48,580 nucleotides of DNA from Candidatus Solibacter usitatus (GCA_016213245.1 JACRBC010000044.1:1-48580), one strand, 5' to 3'; shown: positions 9,401 through 18,233, counted from the stretch's first letter. The notes: generated from the letters alone by a model not told the origin. A program made the numbers and translations.

Positions 9401-9786
9401 GAAGCGGACACGGTGACCGCCTCGGTCACCTGGCCCACATTCAACTCGACGTCCACGCGCGCCACGGTGTTGATGGTGACCTGCACGTCGCGCAGGCTGA
9501 ACGGCTGGAGTCCCTGCGCTTTGATGGACAGCGTGTAGGCGCCGGGCAGCACGTTGGTGAAAAGGAATTCCCCGACCGCGCTGGCAGTCGCGGTGCGGGT
9601 CTGGTTGGTTTCCTGGTTGGTGAGGGTGATGCCGGCGCCGGGCACCACGGCCAGCGATGAGTCTCGCACCGTCCCGACCACCGTCCCGTAGAGCACCTGC
9701 GCTTGCGCCCGCTCCACACCGCCTAAGAGGAACAACAACGTCACGATGCCGAGAAGGCATCGCAACCACCGTCTCATACGTCTCAT
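6487..9786 (-). CDS. TonB-dependent receptor, Oar-like, with N-terminal CarboxypepD_reg domain
   Basis: 1099 residues. A signal peptide (about 1-29, ending GGVERAQA) is followed by a carboxypeptidase-regulatory-like beta domain (about 30-115, VLYGTVVGTVRDSSLAVVPG and GEFLFTNVLPGAYTLSIKA), a plug region (about 120-260, with INGTVRSNSNTRVDGGLNKY and GGAAITVSTKSGTNEFHGAV) and a long outer-membrane beta-barrel ending in GLRLSF with the C-terminal Phe typical of barrels. This architecture is Oar-like and is heavily expanded in Acidobacteriota, where such proteins are thought to import large glycans or peptides with TonB energy. AAGGGAG just upstream supports the start. It lies 60 bp after a second receptor of the same type, so they may be co-transcribed. 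Confidence 0.93.
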   Translation of the reverse strand: MRRMRRWLRCLLGIVTLLFLLGGVERAQAQVLYGTVVGTVRDSSLAVVPGAGITLTNQETNQTRTATASAVGEFLFTNVLPGAYTLSIKAQGLQPFSLRDVQVTINTVARVDVELNVGQVTEAVTVSASASVLQADKADVHVELGAREVTSLPLTQYRNYQSLIDLVPGSTPSQLQNALSDTPARALSTNINGTVRSNSNTRVDGGLNKYNIISSHTLYVPPAESIETVNISTNAFDAEQGMAGGAAITVSTKSGTNEFHGAVFAYNQNNGMQARNFFFQGSKTPKSINNTDGVAIGGPIRKNKLFFFGDWEGVRERKNYSQLFTVARPDQREGDFSAYNVRLYDPLTGNADGAGRTLFPDSKIPASRQSAITRKMQALVPLPNLSGTSANFFNAGTQALNRDNYDVKINWNRTDRQTIWGKYSAMDAQVACESALGEGGGRGLCNGGAGIGSTLVQVGTLGYTWVVGPSLVLDATLVYNRLGQQVRGPDFGTNFGLDVLGIPGTNGPDPRQSGKPMFVVSGYETMGTSVTWLPIFRTDETFTYSTNVGMTKSAHDIRFGFDLIRFRQNDWQPSVGGGPRGQFNFTGGETALRGGASPNQYNAYASFLLGFPYSTSKSLQFYSPQTAREWQFGWYFRDRWQATRKLTLTLGLRYEYYPMMTRAAIGFERYEASNNKVYIGRRGGNPDNVGIQVSKKLFAPRVGLAYRINSSTVVRAGYGISIDPNTISGGVQRPYPVAFSSDFIAPNTFAFINPIEQGIPLFGGPDINKGVIDVPLTANTVTLPGGMLHRGYIQSWNLMVEEKLPFGLVGSAGYVGTQTVRQFGLLDLNAGRVGVGLAGRPYYAQYGRSVNTSLFDGLFSGNYHSLQATLNRAFANGLFLKTSYTFGKAVNYTDDTPGAASGALMFNTPEMTARNRAPAGFDRTHNFQLAWVYHLPSAWAKGKGAAGVLFRNWQINGVVSAYSGTSFTVTASGTSLNSPSNTQTADQVKTEVTKLGGIGIGNPWFDPSAFAPVTAVRFGTSGRNILRGPGVLNFNTGLFRKIRVSERFGLDVRAEAFNLANTPHFGNPAANASNPANFMAITSALDDARLIRLGLRLSF

Positions 9787-9846
9787 GACAGACTCCCTTC
9801 GGACCTTATTACTCTCATAGAGAGAAGCACGCCTCGTTTGCCGCCG

Positions 9847-12800
9847 TCAGAACCGGAGCTTCAAACTAAACTGCCATTGCCGCCCGGACCATGCCAAACT
9901 CGACACCCGGCCGAAACTGGAGCTGGTCGGGGTTGTGTTCGGAGCGCCGAAAATCGGCGAATTCGGCGCGTTGATGGCTTCCGCGCGGAACGCCATTTTC
10001 ACCGCTTCCGTGATGGGGAAGTCCTTCTGCACCGACAGGTCCCAACGCCGCTGGGCGTCGCTCCGCACGTGGGCGAACCGCAGTGGGAACGTCCGCACGT
10101 TGTGGCTGCGCTGCTGGGCGCTGTTGCGGTTGAAGCCGGCATCGACGTTAAACCACCGCTCCGGGGTTCGTTGGCTCTTGGCCAGCGCGATGTTCTTGAT
10201 GTCGCCAACGAAGATCGCGTCTCCGAACTCCAGGGGCTGCCCGGACTGGTGGCGGAACACCACGCCGAACTGCCAGCCCCCGGCCACCGCATTCAGGGCT
10301 TTGGGCATGCCGGTCCCGAAACGCCGGCCCCGGCCGAAGGGCAGCTCCCAAATCCCCGTCAGCGACACGATGTGCGGCCGGTCCGAACCGGCGAGCGTTT
10401 CGTAAGGCATCGGATCGGCCGCATTCGGGAATTCGGTCGCCTGCATCAGCTTCGAGAACGTGTAGGCCCCCTGGAACGTGAACCCGTGGGAGAAGCGCTT
10501 CTCGGCACGCAGTTGCAGCGAGTGGTACCAGGAATAACCGATGTTCTCATCCACGATGACGTTGCCGAAGTGCGGATACGGCCTCAGCAAGTCCACCCGC
10601 GCGACGGTGGAGCCGAAGATGGGATCGGTCCCCAGAAAGGGACTCGGCACCCGCTGGCTCAGATAGTCGATCGCCGGCTGGTCGCGGAAAAAGCTCGTGC
10701 TCAAGTAGCGAGTGGGCACGCCGTTGATGTTGCGCGGGATCTCCAGCCGCGTGCCCCGATTGCCCACATAGCCGGCTTCCACCAGGAACTGCGCCGGGAG
10801 CAACTGCTGCACTCCGAAGCTCCAGCGCTGCGCATATGGGTTCTTTCGCATGCTGTTGTAGTAGTTCAGCGACTGGTTCAGGTTGGTCTTCAAGCCGCCG
10901 GCCGGCCCTAACGGTTGCAGCAGCCCGCCGGGAAACGGATCTGACGCCCGGGTGACGAAGGTCAATCCGCCGTCTCGAGTAACTTGGATCGGAGTAGTCT
11001 GAGCGAAGCCTGTTTGGATGGGAACCGTCTGGTTCACGCCTACCGTGTCGAAGAACAGACCGTAACCGGCGCGGAGAACCGTCTTGGGCGTGAGCTGGTA
11101 GGCCAGCCCCAGGCGCGGCATGAAGTTGGTCCCGCCGGTGGTAAACGGGCTGCGTCCCGAGCCTGTCTGGCTCACCCAGCCAAGTCCGCCCAGCACCCGG
11201 AAGTCCGCCGGCGCAATCTCGGAAATGGGGTTCCGCGCGTAGTTGGCTTTGGCCGCCGCATCGATCGGATTCGGCGTGCCTCCGGCAAATTGGGCCACCA
11301 GCCGGTTATAGCGTTCGGTAACCGGCAGGTCGTATTCCCACCGCAGCCCGAGATTTACGGTCAGCCTTCGCGTCAGCTTGTAGTCGTCTTGCAGGTAGAG
11401 CCCCAGGGACGGGCCGTTCAACGCGAAACTGGGAGTCAACTCCATGTAGCTGGCGTCGGTCGGAAGGCCGAGAAACATCGACGCCAGGTCCTGGCCCAGC
11501 GGCGAGCCCGCGGAGTTGTCCAGCGGGCCGCGCGTGTAGGTCGTGCTGAAGCGGAAGAAAGGAGAGGTCGCGTACGGAAAACGGTTGCCGAAGGAGCGGC
11601 TGCCGCGAAAACTGGTCCCGAATTTCAAGTTGTGCTGCCGCAGGACCTTGGTGAAATTGCCGTTCAAGCTATGAACGAGGCCGGTGTTCGAGCCATCGCC
11701 GGTCCAGAAGCGGGACATCCTGGCGTACCCGTCCAGCGCGGCCTCAGGGATGGTGGCGAATTTCCGGTCAATCACGCTCACCAGCCTCGGAGAGAATCCG
11801 AGAGCCGCCAGGTCCCAGCCCTGGCTGGCCCGGTAGTCGGCGCGCTCCTGATAGGTCAAGCCGTACCGGAAGTTGAACACCATGGTGGGACTAAGGACTC
11901 TCACGTAGTCGAGCGCCGCTCCCTTGTCCCGCGAGGAGGTCAGCAGGCCAGAGGCGGGGTTGTTTCGCCCGAGGCGCCGCAACTGGTCTTCATCCCAACT
12001 GGCGAAATCGACGCGCACGAAGAACCGGTTGTTTTCGTCGAAGGCGTGGTCCACGCGGGCGAGGTGAACCCAGTAGTCCTGGGTGGCCACCGCCGGCGTG
12101 TAGTAGTTGAGGAGGCCGTCTCGGGTGCCCGGCAGATTCGGCTCCGGGTAGAAGCTCACCATGTTCTTGCCCACCGGGTCCATCAGGCTGGCCGGAATCA
12201 CGTTGTTGGGAAACGGCGTCCGCGTCAGGCGGCCGCCGGGGGCCGGCGCGGCGGAGAAAGGATTATAGATCTGGTACCTGTCGCCCAATGCCAGCAGGCC
12301 GGAGAAATCGCCGTTTCGCTGGCGGAGCGACGGAACCGTGTCCGTGCGCGGCTCGGGGACCGCCCAAATGTTGCGCTCGTAGGTATAGAAAAAGAAGGTC
12401 TTGTTCTTGCCGTTGTAGCCGGGCAGGCGGACCGGCCCTCCGAGGTCGAAACCGGCGCGATTGTACTGATACACATCCAGTTTGCGGCCGGCCTGGTTGT
12501 CGAAGAAGCTGGGGGCGTCGAAAGCGCTATTCTTCAGAAACCAGTGCGCGCCCCCGTGAAACTGGTTCGTGCCGCCTCTGGTGCTGACGTTCACCGAGGC
12601 GCCGATGGAATGCCCGACGCTGGCATCGTAGGACGAGGTCTCGATCCGGAACTCGCTCACCGCCGTGGTAGGCGGACTGAACGCCGGCCGGACGCCCCGG
12701 CTGATGCCATTGGGATAGGTGTTGGGAACGCCGTCGATGGAGAAGTCGTTGCTGGCGCCGGCATTGCCGTTGGACTGCACCTGGAGTCCGTTCCACGGAG

Positions 12801-13317
12801 CGTGCTGTTGTGGCATCGTCGCGGTGGGATTCACGATGCCCGGGGTGATGAACATGAGTTCGAGGGGGTTGCCCGCGAACAAGGGCAGTTCCTGGATTCG
12901 CCTCTGGTCGACCACCTGGCCGAGCGAGGCCGCGGCCGTGTCCAGCAGGGGCGCGTCCGACACCACGCTGACGGTCTCCTCCACAGTCCCGAGCGCCATC
13001 GGAATATTGATCTCCGCCACTTCACTGACCCGTAACTGGATGCCGGAGCGGGAGAACTTCTTGAAACCGGTCATCTCGGCAGTGAGCGAGTAAGTTCCGG
13101 GTGTCAGAAAGGGGATGACGAAGTTCCCGGTCGCGTTCGTCGTGGTGGAGGCAGTCACCTGAGTGGCCGCATTGACGGCCCGCACCCGGACGCCCGGCAT
13201 GAAGGCGTTGGATTGGTCCGTCACGCGACCCGTAATACTACCCCTGGGATCCTGGCCACACACAATCGCGGTCCAGAGAAAGAAAGCCGCCAAAACCTGC
13301 GAGATCCTGGTTGTCAT
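9847..13317 (-). CDS. TonB-dependent receptor, Oar-like, second copy
   Basis: 1156 residues from the ATG at 13317, which gives a signal peptide MTTRISQVLAAFFLWTAIVC; a TTG start at 13374 is less likely. The CarboxypepD_reg domain follows (about 22-108, GSITGRVTDQSNAFMPGVRV and GNFVIPFLTPGTYSLTAEM), then the plug (VNVSTRGGTNQFHGGAHWF) and a barrel with terminal SLKLRF. It shares architecture with the neighbouring receptor but the two sequences differ clearly, so they are old paralogs rather than a recent duplication. A CadC-type regulator is divergently oriented 200 bp away and could control them, though that is only inference from position. Confidence 0.92.
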   Translation of the reverse strand: MTTRISQVLAAFFLWTAIVCGQDPRGSITGRVTDQSNAFMPGVRVRAVNAATQVTASTTTNATGNFVIPFLTPGTYSLTAEMTGFKKFSRSGIQLRVSEVAEINIPMALGTVEETVSVVSDAPLLDTAAASLGQVVDQRRIQELPLFAGNPLELMFITPGIVNPTATMPQQHAPWNGLQVQSNGNAGASNDFSIDGVPNTYPNGISRGVRPAFSPPTTAVSEFRIETSSYDASVGHSIGASVNVSTRGGTNQFHGGAHWFLKNSAFDAPSFFDNQAGRKLDVYQYNRAGFDLGGPVRLPGYNGKNKTFFFYTYERNIWAVPEPRTDTVPSLRQRNGDFSGLLALGDRYQIYNPFSAAPAPGGRLTRTPFPNNVIPASLMDPVGKNMVSFYPEPNLPGTRDGLLNYYTPAVATQDYWVHLARVDHAFDENNRFFVRVDFASWDEDQLRRLGRNNPASGLLTSSRDKGAALDYVRVLSPTMVFNFRYGLTYQERADYRASQGWDLAALGFSPRLVSVIDRKFATIPEAALDGYARMSRFWTGDGSNTGLVHSLNGNFTKVLRQHNLKFGTSFRGSRSFGNRFPYATSPFFRFSTTYTRGPLDNSAGSPLGQDLASMFLGLPTDASYMELTPSFALNGPSLGLYLQDDYKLTRRLTVNLGLRWEYDLPVTERYNRLVAQFAGGTPNPIDAAAKANYARNPISEIAPADFRVLGGLGWVSQTGSGRSPFTTGGTNFMPRLGLAYQLTPKTVLRAGYGLFFDTVGVNQTVPIQTGFAQTTPIQVTRDGGLTFVTRASDPFPGGLLQPLGPAGGLKTNLNQSLNYYNSMRKNPYAQRWSFGVQQLLPAQFLVEAGYVGNRGTRLEIPRNINGVPTRYLSTSFFRDQPAIDYLSQRVPSPFLGTDPIFGSTVARVDLLRPYPHFGNVIVDENIGYSWYHSLQLRAEKRFSHGFTFQGAYTFSKLMQATEFPNAADPMPYETLAGSDRPHIVSLTGIWELPFGRGRRFGTGMPKALNAVAGGWQFGVVFRHQSGQPLEFGDAIFVGDIKNIALAKSQRTPERWFNVDAGFNRNSAQQRSHNVRTFPLRFAHVRSDAQRRWDLSVQKDFPITEAVKMAFRAEAINAPNSPIFGAPNTTPTSSSFGRVSSLAWSGRQWQFSLKLRF

Positions 13318-13518
13318 GACAGCAAGGGTGAGGCGAGCAACCGAGGAAGTCAAGTCAAATGGCGCCCGCCCCAATCAACTTGGTGTAACCGGATAAGTGA
13401 TTGTTGCGATTGACCTTACCGGGGCAGATAAGCGCCGCCGGAAGGTCTCTCGCCGTACGGGGCCACGAGGGTGAGGATATAATGGGCGCAAGGGATTCCA
13501 CAGGATGAGGCTTTCGAG

Positions 13519-15738
13519 ATGAGCACCGAGGGGGAAGTACCAGAGGCCGCCCGGTTGCACCCGGAACCGCCAATCGTCCGGTTTGGCGTCTTTGAAGCAA
13601 ACTTCGCGACCGAGGAACTCCGCAAGAACGGCGTCCTGATCCACCTCCCAGGCCAGCCGTTTCGGATCCTGGCCCAGTTGATCGAGCACCCGGGCGAGAT
13701 GCTAACCCGGGAACAACTCCGGCACGGCTTGTGGCCCAAAGACACCTACGTTGACTTTGACCGTTGTCTGAACACAGCAGTCAACCGGCTGCGCGAGGCT
13801 CTGAACGACTCGGGGAAACACCCGCGCTACATCCAGACCCTCCCGAGACGCGGTTATCGGTTCCTGGCTCCCGTCGAACGTTTGGGTAGAGCGTTCGGAA
13901 ACGGCGAGCCGGAAGCACTGGAGCCCCAGGCCGTCGCGGAGCCCGCAGTGGCCCGCACAACGAAGCTTCGGCGCTGGCCGCTGATCGCGGCCGTTGCCGC
14001 CGCCCTGGGTGCCGCCGCCATTGGATGGTTTCGCTTCGAAACAACCTCCCTTCCGAGTGGGCCTCCCGTGAGCGCCGCTCTAACAAGTTTTCCCGGCTCC
14101 GAGATCACCCCCTCCTATTCGCCTGAAGGAACCGCGGTGGCTTTTTCCTGGAACGGAGAGAACCGCGACCATTACAACGTCTACGTGCAGGCCGTGGGCT
14201 CACGAACCCCTCTGCGGCTGACCAACAGCCCGGCCGAAGACTTCGGTCCGAGCTATTCGCCGGACGGGCGCTGGATCGCCTTTTACCGGCGGTCGGGGGA
14301 CAGCGTTGCCATTTACGTGATGTCGTCCCAGGGGGCCACGGCGTTTCGTTCGGGGCTCAGTGTCGGTCCCTCCGGCCCTTCCTCCGCGATCGTCCCGCGC
14401 CGCTCGGAGCCGGGCCTGGAGACTTTGTCCTGGTCGCCGGATGGGAAATTCCTGGCTTACGTCGACAAAGGGTCTCCTCAGGACCCCTACAGCATCTTCG
14501 TCCTATCCGTCGAAAACCGGCGTCAGGAGCAACTGACCTGGCCCCCGCCGGATCTGCTTGGAGACGGGTCGCCACGGTTCTCCCCAGACGGCCGCACGCT
14601 GGCCTTCGTTCGCAAGCAAACCGGCTTGTCGGGAGACCTCTACCTCGCTCCGCTCGCCGGCAGCGCTCCCCGGCGGCTGACGACCGACCGCAGCAGGATC
14701 AGCGGCCTGACCTGGACTCAGGATGGGCGAAGCCTGCTGTTCGGATCCGACCGCACCGGGGAGGATCTCCATCTGTGGAGAGTTCCCGTCTCGGGCGGAG
14801 TGCCGGAACGTTTGGCGCAGGTGCGCGAGCGCGCCGGATCTCCAACCGTCCCGGTTCGCGGCTCCGGCCTGGCCTTTGTCCGGTGGGCGCAGCAAACCCA
14901 TATTTGGCGCATTCCGCTGGCGCCAATCGGTCCGGCGGCGGCTGCCAAGCTGGACCTTTCCGGCGAGGGGGCCAACCCGCAATTCTCACCCGACGGATCA
15001 CGGATCGCCTGGTCATCCCAGCGCTCCGGCGTTACCGAAATCTGGGTCAGCGATTCCAGCGGCCTGAATCCCGTCCGACTGACCTGGGTGGGAGGCAAGT
15101 CCGCCAGCCCACGATGGTCGGCTGACGGGCAGGAAATCGCCTTCGATTCCTTCGCTCGGGGGAACTGGGACATTTACGTCATCGGCGCCCGGGGAGGCCA
15201 GCCCCACCCGCTCACGGCGCACCCGGGAGAGGACGTCCGGCCGAGTTGGTCCTCCGATGGACGATGGGTCTATTTCGGCTCCGACCGGTCGGGCACCATG
15301 CAGATCTGGAAGACGCGCCGGGGCGGCGGAGACGCCCGGCAAGTGACCCGGCAGGGGGGCTATGAGGCGGTCGAGTCCCGCGACGGAGCTTTCGTTTACT
15401 ACGTCCGGCGTGGCGTTGCCGGACTGTGGAGGACACCGGTGGAAGGCGGCCAGGAAGATCTGGTGCTGAAGAGCCTTCAATGGGAGAACTCACGCAACTG
15501 GGTGGTCACCCCAAAGGGCGTCTATTTCCTGGCCTGGGAAGGGAGCCGGCCTTCCGAGCGGAAGTACTCCCTCCAGCTTCTACGGCCCGAAACCGGGCGG
15601 GTCGAACAGGTGGCTTCTTTGGGCGATGTCCGCGTCCTGGACGGCGGATGCTCGATCTCACCCGACGGAAAGTGGCTTCTCTACGTGCAGGACGGCGAGA
15701 ACGAGACCGATATAGCCGTGCTGCGGGACTTCCGCTGA
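13519..15738 (+). CDS. CadC-type winged-helix regulator with transmembrane helix and PD40 propeller
   Basis: 739 residues. Residues about 20-117 form an OmpR/CadC-type winged helix (VRFGVFEANFATEELRKNG, LNTAVNRLREALND, YIQTLPRRGYRFLAPV). One transmembrane segment follows near 152-175. The rest is a string of WD40/PD40-like beta-propeller blades, each with a core such as YSPDGRWIAFYRR, FSPDGRTLAFVRK, FSPDGSRIAWSSQ, WSSDGRWVYFGSD and ISPDGKWLLYVQD (about nine copies, periplasmic side). By analogy to CadC the propeller would sense an outside signal and the N-terminus would bind DNA directly. This architecture is common in Acidobacteriota. It is divergent from the two TonB receptors. Confidence 0.88.
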   Translation: MSTEGEVPEAARLHPEPPIVRFGVFEANFATEELRKNGVLIHLPGQPFRILAQLIEHPGEMLTREQLRHGLWPKDTYVDFDRCLNTAVNRLREALNDSGKHPRYIQTLPRRGYRFLAPVERLGRAFGNGEPEALEPQAVAEPAVARTTKLRRWPLIAAVAAALGAAAIGWFRFETTSLPSGPPVSAALTSFPGSEITPSYSPEGTAVAFSWNGENRDHYNVYVQAVGSRTPLRLTNSPAEDFGPSYSPDGRWIAFYRRSGDSVAIYVMSSQGATAFRSGLSVGPSGPSSAIVPRRSEPGLETLSWSPDGKFLAYVDKGSPQDPYSIFVLSVENRRQEQLTWPPPDLLGDGSPRFSPDGRTLAFVRKQTGLSGDLYLAPLAGSAPRRLTTDRSRISGLTWTQDGRSLLFGSDRTGEDLHLWRVPVSGGVPERLAQVRERAGSPTVPVRGSGLAFVRWAQQTHIWRIPLAPIGPAAAAKLDLSGEGANPQFSPDGSRIAWSSQRSGVTEIWVSDSSGLNPVRLTWVGGKSASPRWSADGQEIAFDSFARGNWDIYVIGARGGQPHPLTAHPGEDVRPSWSSDGRWVYFGSDRSGTMQIWKTRRGGGDARQVTRQGGYEAVESRDGAFVYYVRRGVAGLWRTPVEGGQEDLVLKSLQWENSRNWVVTPKGVYFLAWEGSRPSERKYSLQLLRPETGRVEQVASLGDVRVLDGGCSISPDGKWLLYVQDGENETDIAVLRDFR

Positions 15739-15757
15739 CTTTCGGGACTTAATTGTA

Positions 15758-15784
15758 CGCCGGCTCCTGAGACACAAGCCGGCG
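15758..15784 (+). terminator. Hairpin between the CadC/PD40 gene and the next unit
   Basis: CGCCGGCT (15758-15765) and AGCCGGCG (15777-15784) form a perfect 8-bp stem with an 11-nt loop, 20 bp after the stop codon. The hairpin is strong but no U run follows on the plus strand. It may serve as terminator for transcription from either side. Confidence 0.5.
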
Positions 15785-15818
15785 GTCTGGGTGAGCCATC
15801 GGTTTTCAACAGGCGGCC

Positions 15819-16004
15819 CTACCGCGCCAGTTCGTCATGCAATCCCGGCAGGCTGCGCGTGTTCCAGAACTGGTTCGGCTGCCAGCCGAGGTGGTCCAGC
15901 TTCAGCAATTGCGCCGCGCCGTCCTTGCTCTTGCCCTGGCGGCGCAGATCGCTGCTGCGCCCGCGAACCGTCTCGAAGGTCTGTCCGACGTGATCCAATG
16001 GGAT
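15819..16004 (-). pseudogene. Orphan C-terminal fragment of an unidentified protein
   Basis: A minus-strand frame of 61 codons ends in TAG (15819-15821) and reads like real protein: VGQTFETVRGRSSDLRRQG, then KLDHLGWQPNQFWNTRSLPG and LHDELAR. It has no start codon; it opens directly after an in-frame stop at 16005-16007, just where the ggt coding region begins on the other strand. This looks like the tail of a gene whose front was lost in a rearrangement. I do not recognise the family. Confidence 0.4.
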
Positions 16005-17623
16005 TCATGGGCACTTTACTGGCCCTGATGACACTCGCCGCCACCGTATCGAACGCCGCCGATCGCAGCCAGTCGCGGTCGATGGTCTACTCGCGGCGAG
16101 GCATTGTGTCGACCAGCCACGTGCTGGCGTCGCAGGCCGGCGCGCAGGTGCTGGCGCGCGGAGGCTCCGCGGTGGACGCAGCCATCGCCGCCAACGCGGT
16201 TCTGGGCGTGGTGGAGCCGATGATGTGCGGCATGGGGGGCGACCTGTTCGTCATCTACTACGAGGCCAGGACGGGGAAGCTCTACGGCTTGAATTCCTCC
16301 GGTTGGGCGCCCAAGGCTCTGACAGCAGAGGTCTTCGCCGAACGCGGCCTCGGCAGCGTTCCCGCCGAAGGCATCCTTGCGGTGACGGTTCCGGGCGCAG
16401 TGGAAGGTTGGTCGAACATGCACGGGCGATTCGGCAAGCTGAGGTGGAAAGATCTCTTCTCCGGCGCTATTGGCTTCGCCGCTGAAGGGCATCCGGTGCA
16501 TGAGATTATTGGCGCGTTGTGGTCCGACCCGCGGCTGAACGCCACGCCGGAAGCCCGGCGTGTGTTCCTGCCGGGCGGAAGGGCGCCGCAGCCCGGGGAC
16601 CTGTTCAAGAACCCCGACCTCGCCCGGACCATGCGAACTCTGGCCGATCAGGGCCGCGACGCCTTCTACCAGGGGCCGATCGCGCAACAGATCCTGGCCA
16701 CCTCACAGAAGCTGGGAGGGGTGCTGGCGGCCGCTGACCTGGTGGAGTTTTCGACCGAGTGGGTGGAGCCGGTCTCCACCACCTATCGCGGCTGGCGCGT
16801 CCATAAACTCCCGCCCAATGGGCAGGGGATGGCCGCGCTGATGATGCTCAACATCATGGAGAACACTGGCCACGACCTGCACTCCAAGATCGAGTCGATG
16901 AAGCTGGCCTATTCGGACGTGATGGCCTACAACGCCGATCCGCGCTCTTCGCAAGTCCCGGTGAAGGGCCTGCTGGACAAGAGCTACAGCGCGGGGCGGT
17001 CCAAGCTGATCGATCACGCCAAGGCCAACTGCGCCGTACTGGCGGGCAGGCCGTTTGGTACAGACACGACGTACCTGGCGGTTGTGGACAGTGAGGGTAA
17101 CATCGCCTCGTGGATCCAAAGCATCTACCACGCCTGGGGCTCGGGCGTGGTTCCCGAGCGGCTGGGCTTCCCGCTGCAGAACCGCGGCGCAGGATTCGTC
17201 CTCACCGCCGGCCACCCGAATATCGTGGCGCCCCGCAAGCGTCCCTTCCACACGATCATTCCCGCCTTCATGGAGAGGGACGACTTGCGCATCGGCTTCG
17301 GCATCATGGGCGGCGCCAACCAGCCGTTGGCTCACGCGCAGTTTGTCTCCTATGCCGCCGACCAGGGCATGAACATCCAGATGGCGCTGGAGTCGCCGCG
17401 CTTTACCAAGTCAGGCCCGGCGGGCTGCGACGTTCAACTGGAATCCCGGTTCCCGCCGGAGCTGATCGAGTCGCTGACGGGGAAGGGGCACCGGGTGGAT
17501 CTGAGGGGAGCTTACTCCACCAACATGGGCCGCGGCGCGGCCGTGCTGTTCAACCCGCGCACCGGGCTGAAAGCCGCGGCGGCGGACCCGCGCTCCGACG
17601 GGGCGGCCGTGCCGCAGCCGTAG
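15998..17623 (+). CDS. Gamma-glutamyltransferase family protein
   Basis: 541 residues from the ATG at 15998, which gives a signal-like N-terminus (MGTLLALMTLAATVSNAA). Family signatures follow in order: GGSAVDAAIAANAVLGVVEP, MCGMGGDLFVIYYE, AVTVPGAVEGW, and the processing site DTTYLAVVDSEGN, aligning with TTHYSVVD of known enzymes so that the first Thr (about residue 357) is the likely nucleophile released by autocleavage. These enzymes transfer or hydrolyse gamma-glutamyl groups, for instance from glutathione, in the periplasm or outside. The C-terminus (YSTNMGRGAAVLFNPRTG) is usual for the family. The upstream open frame back to 15791 is not coding in character. Confidence 0.9.
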   Translation: MGFMGTLLALMTLAATVSNAADRSQSRSMVYSRRGIVSTSHVLASQAGAQVLARGGSAVDAAIAANAVLGVVEPMMCGMGGDLFVIYYEARTGKLYGLNSSGWAPKALTAEVFAERGLGSVPAEGILAVTVPGAVEGWSNMHGRFGKLRWKDLFSGAIGFAAEGHPVHEIIGALWSDPRLNATPEARRVFLPGGRAPQPGDLFKNPDLARTMRTLADQGRDAFYQGPIAQQILATSQKLGGVLAAADLVEFSTEWVEPVSTTYRGWRVHKLPPNGQGMAALMMLNIMENTGHDLHSKIESMKLAYSDVMAYNADPRSSQVPVKGLLDKSYSAGRSKLIDHAKANCAVLAGRPFGTDTTYLAVVDSEGNIASWIQSIYHAWGSGVVPERLGFPLQNRGAGFVLTAGHPNIVAPRKRPFHTIIPAFMERDDLRIGFGIMGGANQPLAHAQFVSYAADQGMNIQMALESPRFTKSGPAGCDVQLESRFPPELIESLTGKGHRVDLRGAYSTNMGRGAAVLFNPRTGLKAAAADPRSDGAAVPQP

Positions 17624-17628
17624 CGGCG

Positions 17629-17937
17629 TCAGGCGACGGTTCGCGGCCTGACTCGCTTGCGGATTTCCGCGCCGCGCTGGCGCTCGACCTGCCTCATCTC
17701 GTAGCCCAGTTGGAGGTGGAGCCACATTTCGGGCGAGACCTTGAAGTACGTGGCCAGCCGCAGAGCCGTATCGGCCGTGACGGCTCGTTGGCCGTGCACA
17801 ATCTGACTGATGCGGTTGGGGGGAACATCCAGATCACGGGCCATTTGGTTGATGCTGATGCCCATCGGTTTCATGAACTCCTCGGAGAGGATTTCACCGG
17901 GATGGATGGGCTCCAGTAGTTTGGTTCTGCCTGCCAT
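17629..17937 (-). CDS. higA: HigA-type antitoxin (XRE-family HTH)
   Basis: 102 residues from the ATG at 17937. The N-terminal PIHPGEILSEEFMKPMGISI is the classic HigA/VapI opening, followed by a helix-turn-helix (NQMARDLDVPPNRISQIVHG and TADTALRLATYFKVSPEMWL). HigA neutralises the HigB RNase and represses the operon. The toxin gene lies 8 bp upstream on the same strand, the toxin-first order typical of higBA. A charged tail (RQRGAEIRKRVRPR) ends the protein. Cytoplasmic. Confidence 0.93.
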   Translation of the reverse strand: MAGRTKLLEPIHPGEILSEEFMKPMGISINQMARDLDVPPNRISQIVHGQRAVTADTALRLATYFKVSPEMWLHLQLGYEMRQVERQRGAEIRKRVRPRTVA

Positions 17938-17945
17938 ATGCCCTC

Positions 17946-18224
17946 CTAGTGGTAGTCGACAATCTCCACTTCGAATGCATCTCCATTGCGCCACGCGAAG
18001 CAGATGCGCCAGCGCTCGTTGATCCGGATGCTGAATCTGCCTGCACGATCGCCTTTCGGAGCTTCCAGCCGGTTACCCGGAGGTACCCATAGATCCTCCA
18101 GTTTCTTGGCGCCGTCGAGCATCAGCAGTTTTCGACGGGCAGCCCGCTCAATCGGACGAAACCGCGGAACATCTTCGTCCAGAAACAGCGCCGCGGTGTG
18201 CCGGCACCGGAATGTGCGGATCAC
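17946..18224 (-). CDS. higB: HigB/RelE-like toxin
   Basis: 92 residues, GTG start at 18224. The sequence (FLDEDVPRFRPIERAARRKL, APKGDRAGRFSIRINERWRI and CFAWRNGDAFEVEIVDYH) matches the HigB/RelE-fold plasmid-maintenance killer family, whose members cut mRNA at the ribosome. The C-terminal VEIVDYH is characteristic. It is followed at once by the antitoxin gene. A 9-bp inverted repeat sits 9 bp before the start and is a candidate operator. The length is normal and no disabling mutation is seen, so the module could be active. Confidence 0.92.
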   Translation of the reverse strand: MIRTFRCRHTAALFLDEDVPRFRPIERAARRKLLMLDGAKKLEDLWVPPGNRLEAPKGDRAGRFSIRINERWRICFAWRNGDAFEVEIVDYH

Positions 18225-18233
18225 AATCCCAGT

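Noticed and set aside
6484..9402. Long plus-strand frames opposite the first TonB receptor
   Set aside because: Antisense shadows without domains or ribosome binding sites.
10984..13035. 683-codon plus-strand open frame opposite the second TonB receptor
   Set aside because: It is antisense to a clearly coding receptor, has Arg/Gly/Val-rich shadow composition and no recognisable domain; GC-rich codons keep the opposite strand open.
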